DNA of 6,627 nt from an uncultured Clostridia bacterium (GCA_946056455.1 CAMGJS010000052.1:1-6627), one strand, 5' to 3'; counted from the first letter of the stretch, positions 1 to 5,436 are shown. Notes: a model not told the origin generated them from the sequence alone. Made by a program: numbers and translations.

Positions 1-69
1 CATTTTAAGAGCGTTCACAAGAATATCCGCACACTGCTGTCTGCCAACATATCCGACAATTCCGCACAT
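1..69 (-). CDS. glmS: GlmS, glutamine-fructose-6-phosphate aminotransferase (5' end only)
   Basis: Only the first 23 codons are inside the window; the gene runs off the left edge. The protein begins MCGIVGYVG. In the class II (Ntn) glutamine amidotransferase family the initiator Met is removed and Cys2 becomes the N-terminal nucleophile that takes ammonia from glutamine. The next residues (RQQCADILVNALKM) match the first helix of GlmS, just before the LEYRGYDS block expected beyond the edge. GlmS makes glucosamine-6-phosphate, the entry to UDP-GlcNAc and peptidoglycan. A strong GAGGAGGA ribosome binding site lies at 76-83, six bases before the ATG. The gene starts 19 nt after the rpiB stop and is therefore probably the distal part of the fhs-tsaE-tsaB-rpiB operon. 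Other class II amidotransferases (PurF, AsnB) also start with MCGI, but the GYVG and ILVNAL text favours GlmS. Confidence 0.88.
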   Translation of the reverse strand, partial: MCGIVGYVGRQQCADILVNALKM

Positions 70-88
70 ACAAAATCCTCCTCAAAAA

Positions 89-523
89 TCAGTTGTTTTC
101 AAGTTCAGTTATTTTGTCAACTCTTCTCTGATGTCTGCCGCCCTCAAATTCTGTTGAGAGAAAAGCGTCAACTATCTCTACGGCAACTCCTCCGCCTATC
201 ACACGACCGCCGAGACAAAGAACATTCGCGTCGTTATGCAGTCTTGTGTACTTTGCCATATATTCATCGGTACAAAGAGCGGCTCTTATTCCTTTATGCT
301 TATTTGCAGAAATTGAAATGCCTATGCCTGTTCCGCATATAAGTATTCCCTTTTCTGCCTCGCCTTTCTGAATAAGGGTGCAGACCTCGTGGGCGATGTC
401 GGGATAATCGCAGGATTCCCCGTTACAGCCCATATCGTTATATTCTATTCCCTTTTCGTCAAGATATTTCAGAATTTCAAGTTTAAGGGCGTATCCGCCG
501 TGATCGCAACCTATTGCCAGCAT
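89..523 (-). CDS. rpiB: RpiB, ribose-5-phosphate isomerase B
   Basis: A 144-residue protein of the RpiB/LacAB family, normal length. It interconverts ribose-5-phosphate and ribulose-5-phosphate in the cytosolic pentose-phosphate pathway. Visible landmarks: GCDHGG at 5-10 (phosphate and substrate binding Asp8-His9), DYPD at 39-42, the active-site loop ICGTGIG at 62-68 with Cys63 as the presumed catalytic base as in E. coli RpiB, SANKHKGIRAALC at 72-84, HNDANVLCLGGR at 96-107, and GGRHQRRV at 128-135. The frame is open upstream to 649, but the start at 523 is chosen because a GGAGGA ribosome binding site (530-535) sits at the right distance and family homology begins exactly at MLAIGCDHGG. The stop of tsaB (525-527) is one base away, so the two are probably translationally coupled. 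The LacA/LacB galactose-6-phosphate isomerases are the main alternative; no lac genes are nearby. Confidence 0.95.
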   Translation of the reverse strand: MLAIGCDHGGYALKLEILKYLDEKGIEYNDMGCNGESCDYPDIAHEVCTLIQKGEAEKGILICGTGIGISISANKHKGIRAALCTDEYMAKYTRLHNDANVLCLGGRVIGGGVAVEIVDAFLSTEFEGGRHQRRVDKITELENN

Positions 524-524
524 T

Positions 525-1211
525 TTATTTTCCTCCGATTTTCTGTTCAAGGTCTTTTTCCGCCTTTGTCGGCTGTAAATATCTTGCGTCAAGCATTTCA
601 GCCGAAACAGGCTCTTTATCAAGGCTTGCAAAACAAAGACTGCTTGCAAGCTGGTATCTTAAATGGGGTGGTGAGAGAAAAAGTTTCTCCCCCTTATATT
701 TATTGAAAAATTCCTCTGCATAATCTCCCACAAGAACAGTTTCTTCTGATATTTCTTCAAAAAGCTGTTCTTCGGGGACAATTCTGTCATCGCAAAGTCT
801 AATGAGCTTTCTTCCGTTATCCTCAAAAAAAGCGGTGTAGACAAGGTTTTGTCTTGCCGACATTACAGAGCAGATTTTTCTTCCCATTCCGAAAACATTA
901 TAAGCAAGACTTTCAAGAGTAGACACTCCAACACATTCCTTGCCCGAAGCGAACACCATTCCCTTTACGGCTGAAATGCCTATGCGAAGTCCCGTATAAG
1001 AACCCGGACCGTCCGACACGGCAATTCTGTCAATGTCGTCAAGAGAAATTTTCGCTTTTTCAAGAGTTTCTATGCAAAGCGGAAGTATAATCTGAGAATG
1101 GGTAAGCTTTGTCATAACAGAAGTCTGCGCTATTACGGAATGTTCGTCGCATACCGCAACGGAAGCCGTTCTGCCCGATGTGTCAATCCCCAGTATCTTC
1201 AAAGCGTTCAT
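525..1211 (-). CDS. tsaB: TsaB, tRNA t6A37 biosynthesis protein (YeaZ)
   Basis: A 228-residue ASKHA-fold protein of normal TsaB length. In bacteria TsaB is the non-catalytic partner that holds TsaD and TsaE while threonylcarbamoyl is moved to A37 of ANN-decoding tRNAs. Landmarks: beta-strand and loop ILGIDTSGRTASVAV at 6-20, LTHSQIILP at 37-45, the diagnostic DGPGSYTGLRIG at 67-78, AVKGMVF at 81-87, STLESLAYN at 97-105, and the C-terminal LDARYLQPTKAEKDLE at 207-222. The family's usual DAR near residue 118 reads SAR here. The start is uncertain: ATG at 1211 is chosen, but TTG at 1217 or TTG at 1202 is possible, and only a weak GGGG precedes any of them. Whichever is right, the gene overlaps the end of tsaE (stop 1183), which suggests translational coupling. 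The tsaD and rimI genes often found beside tsaB are absent here. Confidence 0.93.
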   Translation of the reverse strand: MNALKILGIDTSGRTASVAVCDEHSVIAQTSVMTKLTHSQIILPLCIETLEKAKISLDDIDRIAVSDGPGSYTGLRIGISAVKGMVFASGKECVGVSTLESLAYNVFGMGRKICSVMSARQNLVYTAFFEDNGRKLIRLCDDRIVPEEQLFEEISEETVLVGDYAEEFFNKYKGEKLFLSPPHLRYQLASSLCFASLDKEPVSAEMLDARYLQPTKAEKDLEQKIGGK

Positions 1212-1623
1212 CCCCAAACACTGTAATTTTTCTTTCGTTTTCGTCTGTTGTTTCTATCTCAATGGTGATAATGTCTTTCGGAAGACAGTCCTCGATATTT
1301 TCAGACCATTCAACCGCAATGACGCTTTCGGGCGAGATATAATCGTAAAATCCCGTTGTTTCAAGGTCGCCCTCTCCGCTTATGCGGTACATATCAAAGT
1401 GGTAGAGCGTTATCTCTTCACCGCGATATTCGTTGACAAGAGCGAATGTCGGCGAGGTGACTTCATCGGGAAGTCTGAGCCCTTTGCAAAGTCCCCTTGT
1501 AAAAGTGGTCTTGCCTGCACCCATTCCGCCCTTGTATGCGATTATATCTCCCCCTTTTAAAAGGGAGCCGACTTTTTCGGCAAAGGCTATGGTGTCATCG
1601 GGCGAGTGAGAAACAAAGGTCAT
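1183..1623 (-). CDS. tsaE: TsaE, tRNA t6A37 biosynthesis ATPase (YjeE)
   Basis: A 146-residue P-loop ATPase of the TsaE/YjeE family, normal length. It powers the TsaB-TsaD complex during t6A formation. Visible motifs: Walker A GGMGAGKT at 32-39 followed by TFTRGL, the switch-like TSPTFALVNEY at 56-66 (SPTF is diagnostic), HFDMYR at 75-80, GFYDY at 91-95 and VEWSENI at 104-110, the conserved Glu-Trp near the nucleotide pocket. The ATG at 1623 is supported by an AAGGAG site at 1631-1636 that overlaps the stop codon of the preceding fhs gene. The last 29 nt overlap tsaB. Finding tsaE directly before tsaB is a common Firmicutes arrangement and reinforces both calls. Confidence 0.95.
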   Translation of the reverse strand: MTFVSHSPDDTIAFAEKVGSLLKGGDIIAYKGGMGAGKTTFTRGLCKGLRLPDEVTSPTFALVNEYRGEEITLYHFDMYRISGEGDLETTGFYDYISPESVIAVEWSENIEDCLPKDIITIEIETTDENERKITVFGDERFEDTGD

Positions 1624-1634
1624 TTTAATTCTCC

Positions 1635-3305
1635 TTAGAAAAGTCCTGTGATGTTGCCGTCGTTGTCGCAGTCGATTTTGAGAGCCGCAGGAGCCTTGGG
1701 AAGTCCGGGCATTGTCATAATGTCGCCTGTGAGAGCAACAACAAAGCCTGCTCCTGCCGAGAGCTTGACATCACGGACGGTAATCTCAAAGTTTTCGGGT
1801 TTGCCGAGCTTTGTCGGGTCGTCCGAGAGTGAATACTGCGTCTTTGCAACGCAAACGGGAATATTGTCAAAGCCGAGAGCGGTAATTTCCTTGATAGCCT
1901 TTTCAGCCTGAGCGGTGAAGATAACTCCGTCGGCACGATAAATTTCCTTCGCGATAATTTCAAGCTTTTCTTTAATGGGGAGCTTTTCATCGTAAAGAGG
2001 CGCATAGTTTGAGGGCTTTGTTTCAATGGTACGGCAAACCTTTTCGGCAAGGTCTGTTCCACCCATTCCGCCCTTTGCAAAGATTTCTGCAAGAGAAACC
2101 TCAACGCCCATTTCAGCGCAGAATTTTTCAATGAATGCGATTTCAGCGTCGCTGTCGGTATGGAAACGGTTGATAGCAACAACAACGGGCACACCGAATT
2201 TCTGCATATTTTCGATATGTGTTTTAAGGTTTACGATACCCTTTTCGAGTGCGTCAAGATTTTCTGTTGTGAGTTCTGTCTTTGGAACGCCGCCGTTGTA
2301 TTTGAGTGCGCGGATTGTTGCAACAAGAACTACGCAGGAGGGTTTAAGACCTGCAAAACGGCACTTGATGTCCATAAACTTTTCAGCGCCGAGGTCGGAG
2401 CCGAAGCCTGCTTCTGTTATGCAGTAGTCGCCGAGTTTAAGAGCAAGCTTTGTCGCTCTGACAGAGTTACAGCCGTGAGCAATATTTGCAAAAGGTCCTC
2501 CGTGAATGAATGCGGGAGTATTTTCAAGAGTCTGAACGAGGTTAGGCTTCAATGCGTCTTTAAGAAGAGCTGTCATTGCTCCGCAAGCGCCTATATCCTT
2601 AGCAAAAACGGGGTTGCCGTCAAAGTCGTAGGCAACAAGTATTCTGCCGAGTCTTTCTTTAAGGTCAGAAAGGTCTGAGGCTAAGCAAAGTATAGCCATA
2701 ATTTCAGAGGCAACTGTGATGTTGAAGCCATCCTCACGGGGAACTCCGTTTATCTTTCCGCCAAGACCGACATTGACAAATCTCAGAGCGCGGTCGTTCA
2801 TATCCATACAACGCTTGAAGAGAATTCTTCTCTGGTCGATTTTAAGCACATTGCCCTGCTGTAAATGGTTGTCTATCATAGCGCAAAGCAGGTTGTTTGC
2901 GGCTGTTATAGCGTGCATATCGCCCGTAAAGTGAAGGTTTATATCCTCCATCGGAACGACCTGTGCGTATCCGCCGCCTGCGGCACCGCCCTTGATACCG
3001 AATACGGGACCCAAAGAAGGTTCACGCAGAGCGAGAACTGCATTTTTGCCTATGCACTTCATAGCCTCGGCAAGTCCGACGCTTATTGTGGTCTTGCCCT
3101 CTCCTGCGGGAGTGGGGTTAATGGCTGTAACAAGAATGAGCTTGCCGTCTTCTTTATCCTTTACTTCTGTAAAAAGGCGCTCGGATACCTTTGCCTTATA
3201 GTGACCGTAAGGCTCGATATCGTCCTCGGATATTCCAAGATTTTTAGCGATTTCTGTGATTTTAAGCATTTTAGCCTGCTGAGCGATTTCGATGTCTGTA
3301 AGCAT
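1635..3305 (-). CDS. fhs: Formate-tetrahydrofolate ligase (FTHFS)
   Basis: A 556-residue protein of the usual family length (about 555-560). It joins formate to tetrahydrofolate at the cost of ATP, giving 10-formyl-THF for purines and one-carbon transfer; in acetogens it is a Wood-Ljungdahl enzyme, but no other pathway gene is visible here, so acetogenesis cannot be inferred. Motifs: nucleotide loop [10 protein letters not shown] at 64-73, [10 protein letters not shown] at 94-103, the first family signature [11 protein letters not shown] at 103-113, HFTGDMHAI at 125-133, [14 protein letters not shown] at 268-281, the second signature [12 protein letters not shown] at 328-339, and SAGAGF plus [10 protein letters not shown] near the C-terminus (516-536). 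The frame is open to 3371, but the ATG at 3305 matches where the family begins and has a GGGG site at 3313-3316. It is the first gene after the promoter near 3370 and leads the fhs-tsaE-tsaB-rpiB-glmS operon. Confidence 0.97.
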   Translation of the reverse strand: MLTDIEIAQQAKMLKITEIAKNLGISEDDIEPYGHYKAKVSERLFTEVKDKEDGKLILVTAINPTPAGEGKTTISVGLAEAMKCIGKNAVLALREPSLGPVFGIKGGAAGGGYAQVVPMEDINLHFTGDMHAITAANNLLCAMIDNHLQQGNVLKIDQRRILFKRCMDMNDRALRFVNVGLGGKINGVPREDGFNITVASEIMAILCLASDLSDLKERLGRILVAYDFDGNPVFAKDIGACGAMTALLKDALKPNLVQTLENTPAFIHGGPFANIAHGCNSVRATKLALKLGDYCITEAGFGSDLGAEKFMDIKCRFAGLKPSCVVLVATIRALKYNGGVPKTELTTENLDALEKGIVNLKTHIENMQKFGVPVVVAINRFHTDSDAEIAFIEKFCAEMGVEVSLAEIFAKGGMGGTDLAEKVCRTIETKPSNYAPLYDEKLPIKEKLEIIAKEIYRADGVIFTAQAEKAIKEITALGFDNIPVCVAKTQYSLSDDPTKLGKPENFEITVRDVKLSAGAGFVVALTGDIMTMPGLPKAPAALKIDCDNDGNITGLF

Positions 3306-3312
3306 TTTAATT

Positions 3313-3316
3313 CCCC
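3313..3316 (-). promoter_or_regulatory. Ribosome binding site choosing the fhs start
   Basis: On the minus strand CGGGGAATTAAAATG places GGGG seven bases before the ATG at 3305. It is weaker than the AGGAGG sites elsewhere in the window, but it supports this ATG over the in-frame upstream ATG at 3371, which overlaps the -10 element of the predicted promoter and so could not be translated from that transcript. Confidence 0.55.
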
Positions 3317-3369
3317 GTTTCAAAAATAATGTGTAATTGTTTAAAAGCGTATAAAAAATACCTGTTTTC

Positions 3370-3405
3370 ATTATACCATATAAGTATTTTTTACGCTATT
3401 ATCAA
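3370..3405 (-). promoter_or_regulatory. Predicted sigma-A promoter of the fhs operon
   Basis: The minus strand has a perfect TATAAT (complement of 3370-3375) preceded by TGG (3376-3378), which forms an extended -10 element that can work without a good -35. No consensus hexamer lies 16-18 bp upstream. A TTGATA (3400-3405) is 24 bp away from TATAAT but exactly 17 bp from an overlapping TATATG (3377-3382), so two overlapping promoters are possible. Transcription would begin near 3363, giving a leader of about 58 nt in which I see no riboswitch-like structure. The promoter sits just after the rodA terminator, as expected at an operon boundary. Confidence 0.65.
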
Positions 3406-3444
3406 TATCCCACAAAATATAAGATTATAACCGCTTTTTTTATA

Positions 3445-3483
3445 CATAAAAGCAAAAGCGCAAGCGGATTCTGCCACTTGCGC
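3445..3483 (-). terminator. Intrinsic terminator after rodA
   Basis: The transcript would form a 10-bp stem, GCGCAAGUGG (3474-3483) with CCGCUUGCGC (3458-3467), including one U-G pair, around a 6-nt loop. It is followed by UUUUGCUUUUAU. It begins 9 bases after the rodA stop codon and separates rodA from the fhs promoter. Confidence 0.85.
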
Positions 3484-3492
3484 CGTATTATT

Positions 3493-4509
3493 TTATGTTT
3501 TGTCATAGAAAACCGCATATCCCTTGTCGGAATGTGAGTAGGTGCTCATAACAAAGCCTATCGCCACATACATACTGAGCATTGCCGTTCCGCCGTCGCT
3601 GATAAAGGGGAGCGGAACTCCGATAACGGGCATTACTCCGAGTACCATTCCGACATTGATAAAGCAATGGATAAGCATAAGAGCGAATACTCCCATACAG
3701 ATATATTTTCCGAGATTGTCCCTTGCGATATGTGCGTTTGCAAGAATTTTAAGGCATATATATCCAAGCACTCCGATAGTTATCATACAGCCGACAAAAC
3801 CCAAGGTCTGTCCGATATAAGAGAGAATAAAGTCGTTGTGAGCGTCGGGAACATAGTAGTATTCTCCCCCGAAAAGTCCCTTGCCGAAAAGCTGTCCCGA
3901 ACCGAGTGCAATCTTGCCTGCCGCCTGCTGGTCGCCTGCGGTGGTGTCAAGGTCGGGGTTAAAAAGGACGAGTATGCGGTTTTTGTGGGTAGGTCCCAGA
4001 ACAAAGAACCACGCCGCCGCCGCAAGAGCAGGCAATGCCACAAGCACCGCCGCAATGTATTTGAAAGAAATTCCTGCCGAATAGAGCATAATCGCAACAA
4101 TGAAGATAAATACAGCAACCGTTCCGTAGTCGTTCTGAATGAATATTACTCCTATCGGCAAAGCGGCGTGCAATAAAAGCAGTAAAAGCTGAATCGGCTG
4201 ATTTATTTTGTCATCGACCTTTGAAAGATGCAAAGCAAAGGTCAGAATGAAAGCAAGCTTTAAAAATTCGGACGGCTGAATAGAAATAAAACCGAGGTCG
4301 AGCCAGTTGACATTGTTCGAGCCTTCGCGCCCGAAACCCAAGGGAGTAAAAAGCAGAAGAGAAAGAATCATACACGCAGGGCCGTATAAAAACCAGAGCT
4401 TGACAAATTTGCGGTAATCGAGCGCCGAAAGCACCATCGCCGCAATCATTCCGAGAGCAACGGCAACAAGCTGTTTTTTATATTCGTTTGTTGTGAGATA
4501 GCTTATCAT
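3493..4509 (-). CDS. rodA: RodA-type SEDS peptidoglycan glycosyltransferase (5' end interrupted)
   Basis: This is the uninterrupted part, 338 residues from the first ATG after an in-frame stop. SEDS proteins (RodA/FtsW/SpoVE) are multi-pass membrane enzymes that polymerise lipid II into glycan strands with a class B PBP. Landmarks: IQPSEFLKL at 78-86, IQNDYGT at 124-130, NRILVLFNPDLD at 177-188, GKIALGSGQLFGKGL at 198-212, VPDAHNDFI at 220-228 whose Asp226 corresponds to the essential Asp of the HTDFI motif in RodA, and GVPLPFISDGG at 297-307. Hydrophobic segments fill the rest. RodA is preferred over FtsW from the SKIAIGSG-like and LFGKG text, but SpoVE-like paralogues cannot be excluded. 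Family length is about 370-400, so roughly 42 residues including the first membrane helix are missing; they are encoded directly upstream (4510-4635) in the same frame behind a TAA. The SDGG motif is usually SYGG. If the stop is real, the gene is probably damaged. Confidence 0.82.
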   Translation of the reverse strand: MISYLTTNEYKKQLVAVALGMIAAMVLSALDYRKFVKLWFLYGPACMILSLLLFTPLGFGREGSNNVNWLDLGFISIQPSEFLKLAFILTFALHLSKVDDKINQPIQLLLLLLHAALPIGVIFIQNDYGTVAVFIFIVAIMLYSAGISFKYIAAVLVALPALAAAAWFFVLGPTHKNRILVLFNPDLDTTAGDQQAAGKIALGSGQLFGKGLFGGEYYYVPDAHNDFILSYIGQTLGFVGCMITIGVLGYICLKILANAHIARDNLGKYICMGVFALMLIHCFINVGMVLGVMPVIGVPLPFISDGGTAMLSMYVAIGFVMSTYSHSDKGYAVFYDKT

Positions 4510-4635
4510 TCCGTTTTTTACTATTGAATAAACAAGCAGAACGCTGAAAAGAGAACAAGCAGAAACCGCAATAAAAAGCTGTTTGTCCAGCTTTTTGAAA
4601 TACTGCCAGATAATTTATAATACAGTCTTTATCAT
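4510..4635 (-). pseudogene. rodA: Original 5' end of rodA with in-frame TAA at codon 7
   Basis: The frame of rodA continues upstream from 4509 to an ATG at 4633-4635 that has a textbook ribosome binding site. Translation gives MIKTVL, then TAA (4615-4617), then IIWQYFKKLDKQ and the helix LFIAVSACSLFSVLLVYSIV, which joins the known part. Read through the stop, the protein would be 380 residues, normal for RodA, and LDKQ followed by a helix ending in VYS is typical of RodA N-termini. One substitution (for example AAA or CAA to TAA) explains the interruption without any frameshift. Between the stop and 4509 there is no ATG, GTG or TTG in frame; only near-cognate ATT (4614) or CTG (4590) exist. 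A sequencing error and true inactivation are both possible. Confidence 0.8.
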
Positions 4636-4641
4636 ATTATT

Positions 4642-4647
4642 CTCCTT
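4642..4647 (-). promoter_or_regulatory. Ribosome binding site for the original rodA start
   Basis: AAGGAG on the minus strand, six bases before the ATG at 4635. It is the only strong site in the rodA 5' region and is the main reason to place the ancestral start at 4635 rather than at 4509, whose upstream bases (GTAAAAAACGGA) offer no properly spaced site. Confidence 0.75.
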
Positions 4648-4654
4648 TCGTTAT

Positions 4655-4698
4655 TCTAAAATGAAAATCGCCCTCGGGGGAAAACCCGAGAACGATTT
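4655..4698 (-). terminator. Intrinsic terminator after tRNA-Ser
   Basis: The transcript can form a 14-bp stem: AAAUCGUUCUCGGG (4685-4698) with CCCGAGGGCGAUUU (4665-4678), with two central U-G pairs and the loop UUUUCC. It continues into UCAUUUUAG. It starts 3 nt after the tRNA CCA end and stops about 8 nt before the rodA ribosome binding site, so it should end the small-gene/tRNA transcript ahead of rodA. No convincing promoter is visible between it and rodA; a TAGAAT lies just downstream but has no good -35. Confidence 0.82.
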
Positions 4699-4701
4699 CG
4701 C

Positions 4702-4792
4702 TGGCGGAGACGGTGGGATTCGAACCCACGGAGCGTTTCACCGCTCAAACGATTTCGAGTCAGTCCCGTTATGACCACTTCGATACGTCTCC
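4702..4792 (-). tRNA. tRNA-Ser (anticodon CGA)
   Basis: The acceptor stem GGAGACG (4786-4792) pairs fully with CGTCTCC (4706-4712), followed by discriminator G and an encoded CCA (4702-4704). The T arm is GTGGG-TTCGAAT-CCCAC (4713-4729). The long variable arm GAGCG-GTGAAA-CGCTC (4731-4746) marks a class II tRNA, and the loop CTCGAAA (4753-4759) gives anticodon CGA (4755-4757), which reads UCG serine codons. The D arm (AGTGGTCATAA loop) is normal for serine tRNAs. The anticodon stem is poor: ACTGA opposite TCGTT leaves a C-U mismatch and a U-G pair, whereas TCAGT would pair perfectly, as if one A were missing. The gene starts 25 nt after the YdbC-like stop with no evident promoter. Confidence 0.9.
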
Positions 4793-4795
4793 GTA

Positions 4796-4814
4796 AAAGG
4801 CTTTAAAAGCCTTT
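4796..4814 (-). other. Short hairpin between the YdbC-like gene and tRNA-Ser
   Basis: An almost perfect inverted repeat, AAAGGCTTT (4806-4814 on the minus strand) facing AAAGCCTTT (4796-4804), able to form a stem of 6-7 bp with a 5-nt A/U loop, immediately 5' of the mature tRNA. It is followed by only a few U residues (UUUUACGG), so it is at best a weak terminator. It may protect the mRNA 3' end after the tRNA is cut out. Confidence 0.45.
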
Positions 4815-4817
4815 ACT

Positions 4818-5033
4818 TTACATATTCTCAATTATTGTTTTAAGCTCTAAGAATTCGTCCTCGCTGAGTGTTACGCCCTTGCCCATCTTGTCGTGGTCGG
4901 GCGACCATTCGCGGATGTCGTACTTAGGCTCACGGTCGTTCCACGAAACAAGGTTGAGTTCCTTTGTCCAACCCTTTGCGTTTTCACCGAGAACGCCGAT
5001 ATTTCTGACAATTTCGTATTTAAGCTCAGCCAT
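4818..5033 (-). CDS. YdbC-like PC4-fold single-stranded nucleic-acid binding protein
   Basis: A 71-residue protein I recognise as the YdbC family, homologues of the eukaryotic transcription coactivator PC4; the Lactococcus YdbC structure shows a PC4-like dimer that binds single-stranded DNA. The conserved core is VRNIGVLGE at 9-17, GWTKELNLVSWNDREPKYDIR at 21-41 and EWSPDHDKMGKG at 42-53, with a C-terminal acidic helix (LSEDEFLELKTII). Trp22, Trp31 and Trp43 with Lys/Arg residues 24, 34, 37 and 41 are plausible binding residues. Its cellular role in bacteria is not settled. The ATG at 5033 has a CGGAGGA site (5038-5044) lying in the 11-nt gap after the preceding gene, so the two small genes form an operon, apparently with the downstream tRNA-Ser. 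Confidence 0.85.
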   Translation of the reverse strand: MAELKYEIVRNIGVLGENAKGWTKELNLVSWNDREPKYDIREWSPDHDKMGKGVTLSEDEFLELKTIIENM

Positions 5034-5044
5034 AATATCCTCCG

Positions 5045-5350
5045 TTATTCGTCGTCTTCAAAAGCGTCCATATCGATGTCCTCGTCACCGAATTCATCTT
5101 CATCGGTAACGATATCGTCCATCTCAATGTCAAAATCTTCGCCCCTGACGCCTGCTATCTTTGCGTGACCTGTATAAAAATCAAGCATAGAAAAGCCTTC
5201 TCTGTAATAGGGCAACTGAACGGTGATATAATGCTCGTTCTTGAAAATCAGAGTGCCTGTATAGGTCTGACCTTCCTTATAAATCTTTATTTCATCGCCG
5301 ATATTTATTCCGCCGAAGCTGTTCTCATAAAAGTCTTCATAACTTCCCAT
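5045..5350 (-). CDS. Unrecognised small protein with a strongly acidic tail
   Basis: A 101-residue protein that I cannot assign to a family. Residues 1-70 look like a small beta-rich domain: GINIGDEIKIYKEGQTYTG at 14-32, then TLIFKNEHYITVQLPYY at 33-49, with the alternating pattern of an SH3- or KOW-like barrel. Residues 71-101 are almost entirely acidic (19 of 31 are Asp or Glu). There is no signal peptide or membrane segment. It is a real gene: an AGGAGG site (5357-5362) precedes the ATG, a consensus promoter lies just upstream, and it is 11 nt from the YdbC-like gene. An acidic tail beside a single-strand binding protein recalls nucleic-acid mimicry or the acidic tails of SSB and RNA polymerase delta, but this is only inference. 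Confidence 0.75.
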   Translation of the reverse strand: MGSYEDFYENSFGGINIGDEIKIYKEGQTYTGTLIFKNEHYITVQLPYYREGFSMLDFYTGHAKIAGVRGEDFDIEMDDIVTDEDEFGDEDIDMDAFEDDE

Positions 5351-5390
5351 AAGATTTCCTCCTTGCCGCTATATGAATACATCGTTTCTT

Positions 5391-5419
5391 ATTATATAAA
5401 AAAAACAGCAATAAGTCAA
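5391..5419 (-). promoter_or_regulatory. Consensus sigma-A promoter of the acidic protein/YdbC/tRNA-Ser unit
   Basis: The minus strand reads TTGACT (5414-5419), a 17-bp spacer rich in T, then TATAAT (5391-5396): 11 of 12 consensus bases at ideal spacing. The sequence upstream of the -35 (5420-5436) is made of A-tracts resembling an UP element. Transcription would start near 5384, giving a leader of about 34 nt before the ATG at 5350. The -35 begins 17 bases after the phosphofructokinase stop codon. Confidence 0.88.
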
Positions 5420-5436
5420 GAACATTTTTTAATTTT

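Noticed and set aside
2026..2678. Overlapping plus-strand open frames of 133 and 172 codons.
   Set aside because: They are antisense to fhs, whose family match is unambiguous throughout; the Cys/Ser-rich text is typical of shadow frames.
3306..3363. Riboswitch in the fhs leader (for example a THF or purine type).
   Set aside because: The predicted leader is only about 58 nt, A/T-rich, with no multi-stem structure that I can find.
3406..3444. Possible small gene or further element between the rodA terminator and the fhs promoter.
   Set aside because: Only A/T-rich sequence with no start, ribosome binding site or stem; nothing to support a feature.
3667..4176. A 169-codon plus-strand open frame.
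   Set aside because: Antisense to rodA, with basic low-complexity text (RRRRKSRQC) and no homology that I recognise.
4615..4617. Reassigned TAA codon or alternative genetic code.
   Set aside because: TAA is the normal terminator of most other genes in the window (pfp, YdbC-like, fhs, tsaB and others), so global recoding is not plausible.
4583..4774. A 63-codon plus-strand open frame ending GGIRTHGAFHRS.
   Set aside because: It runs through the antisense of a tRNA gene and its terminator. GGIRTHG is the familiar spurious translation of tRNA T arms.
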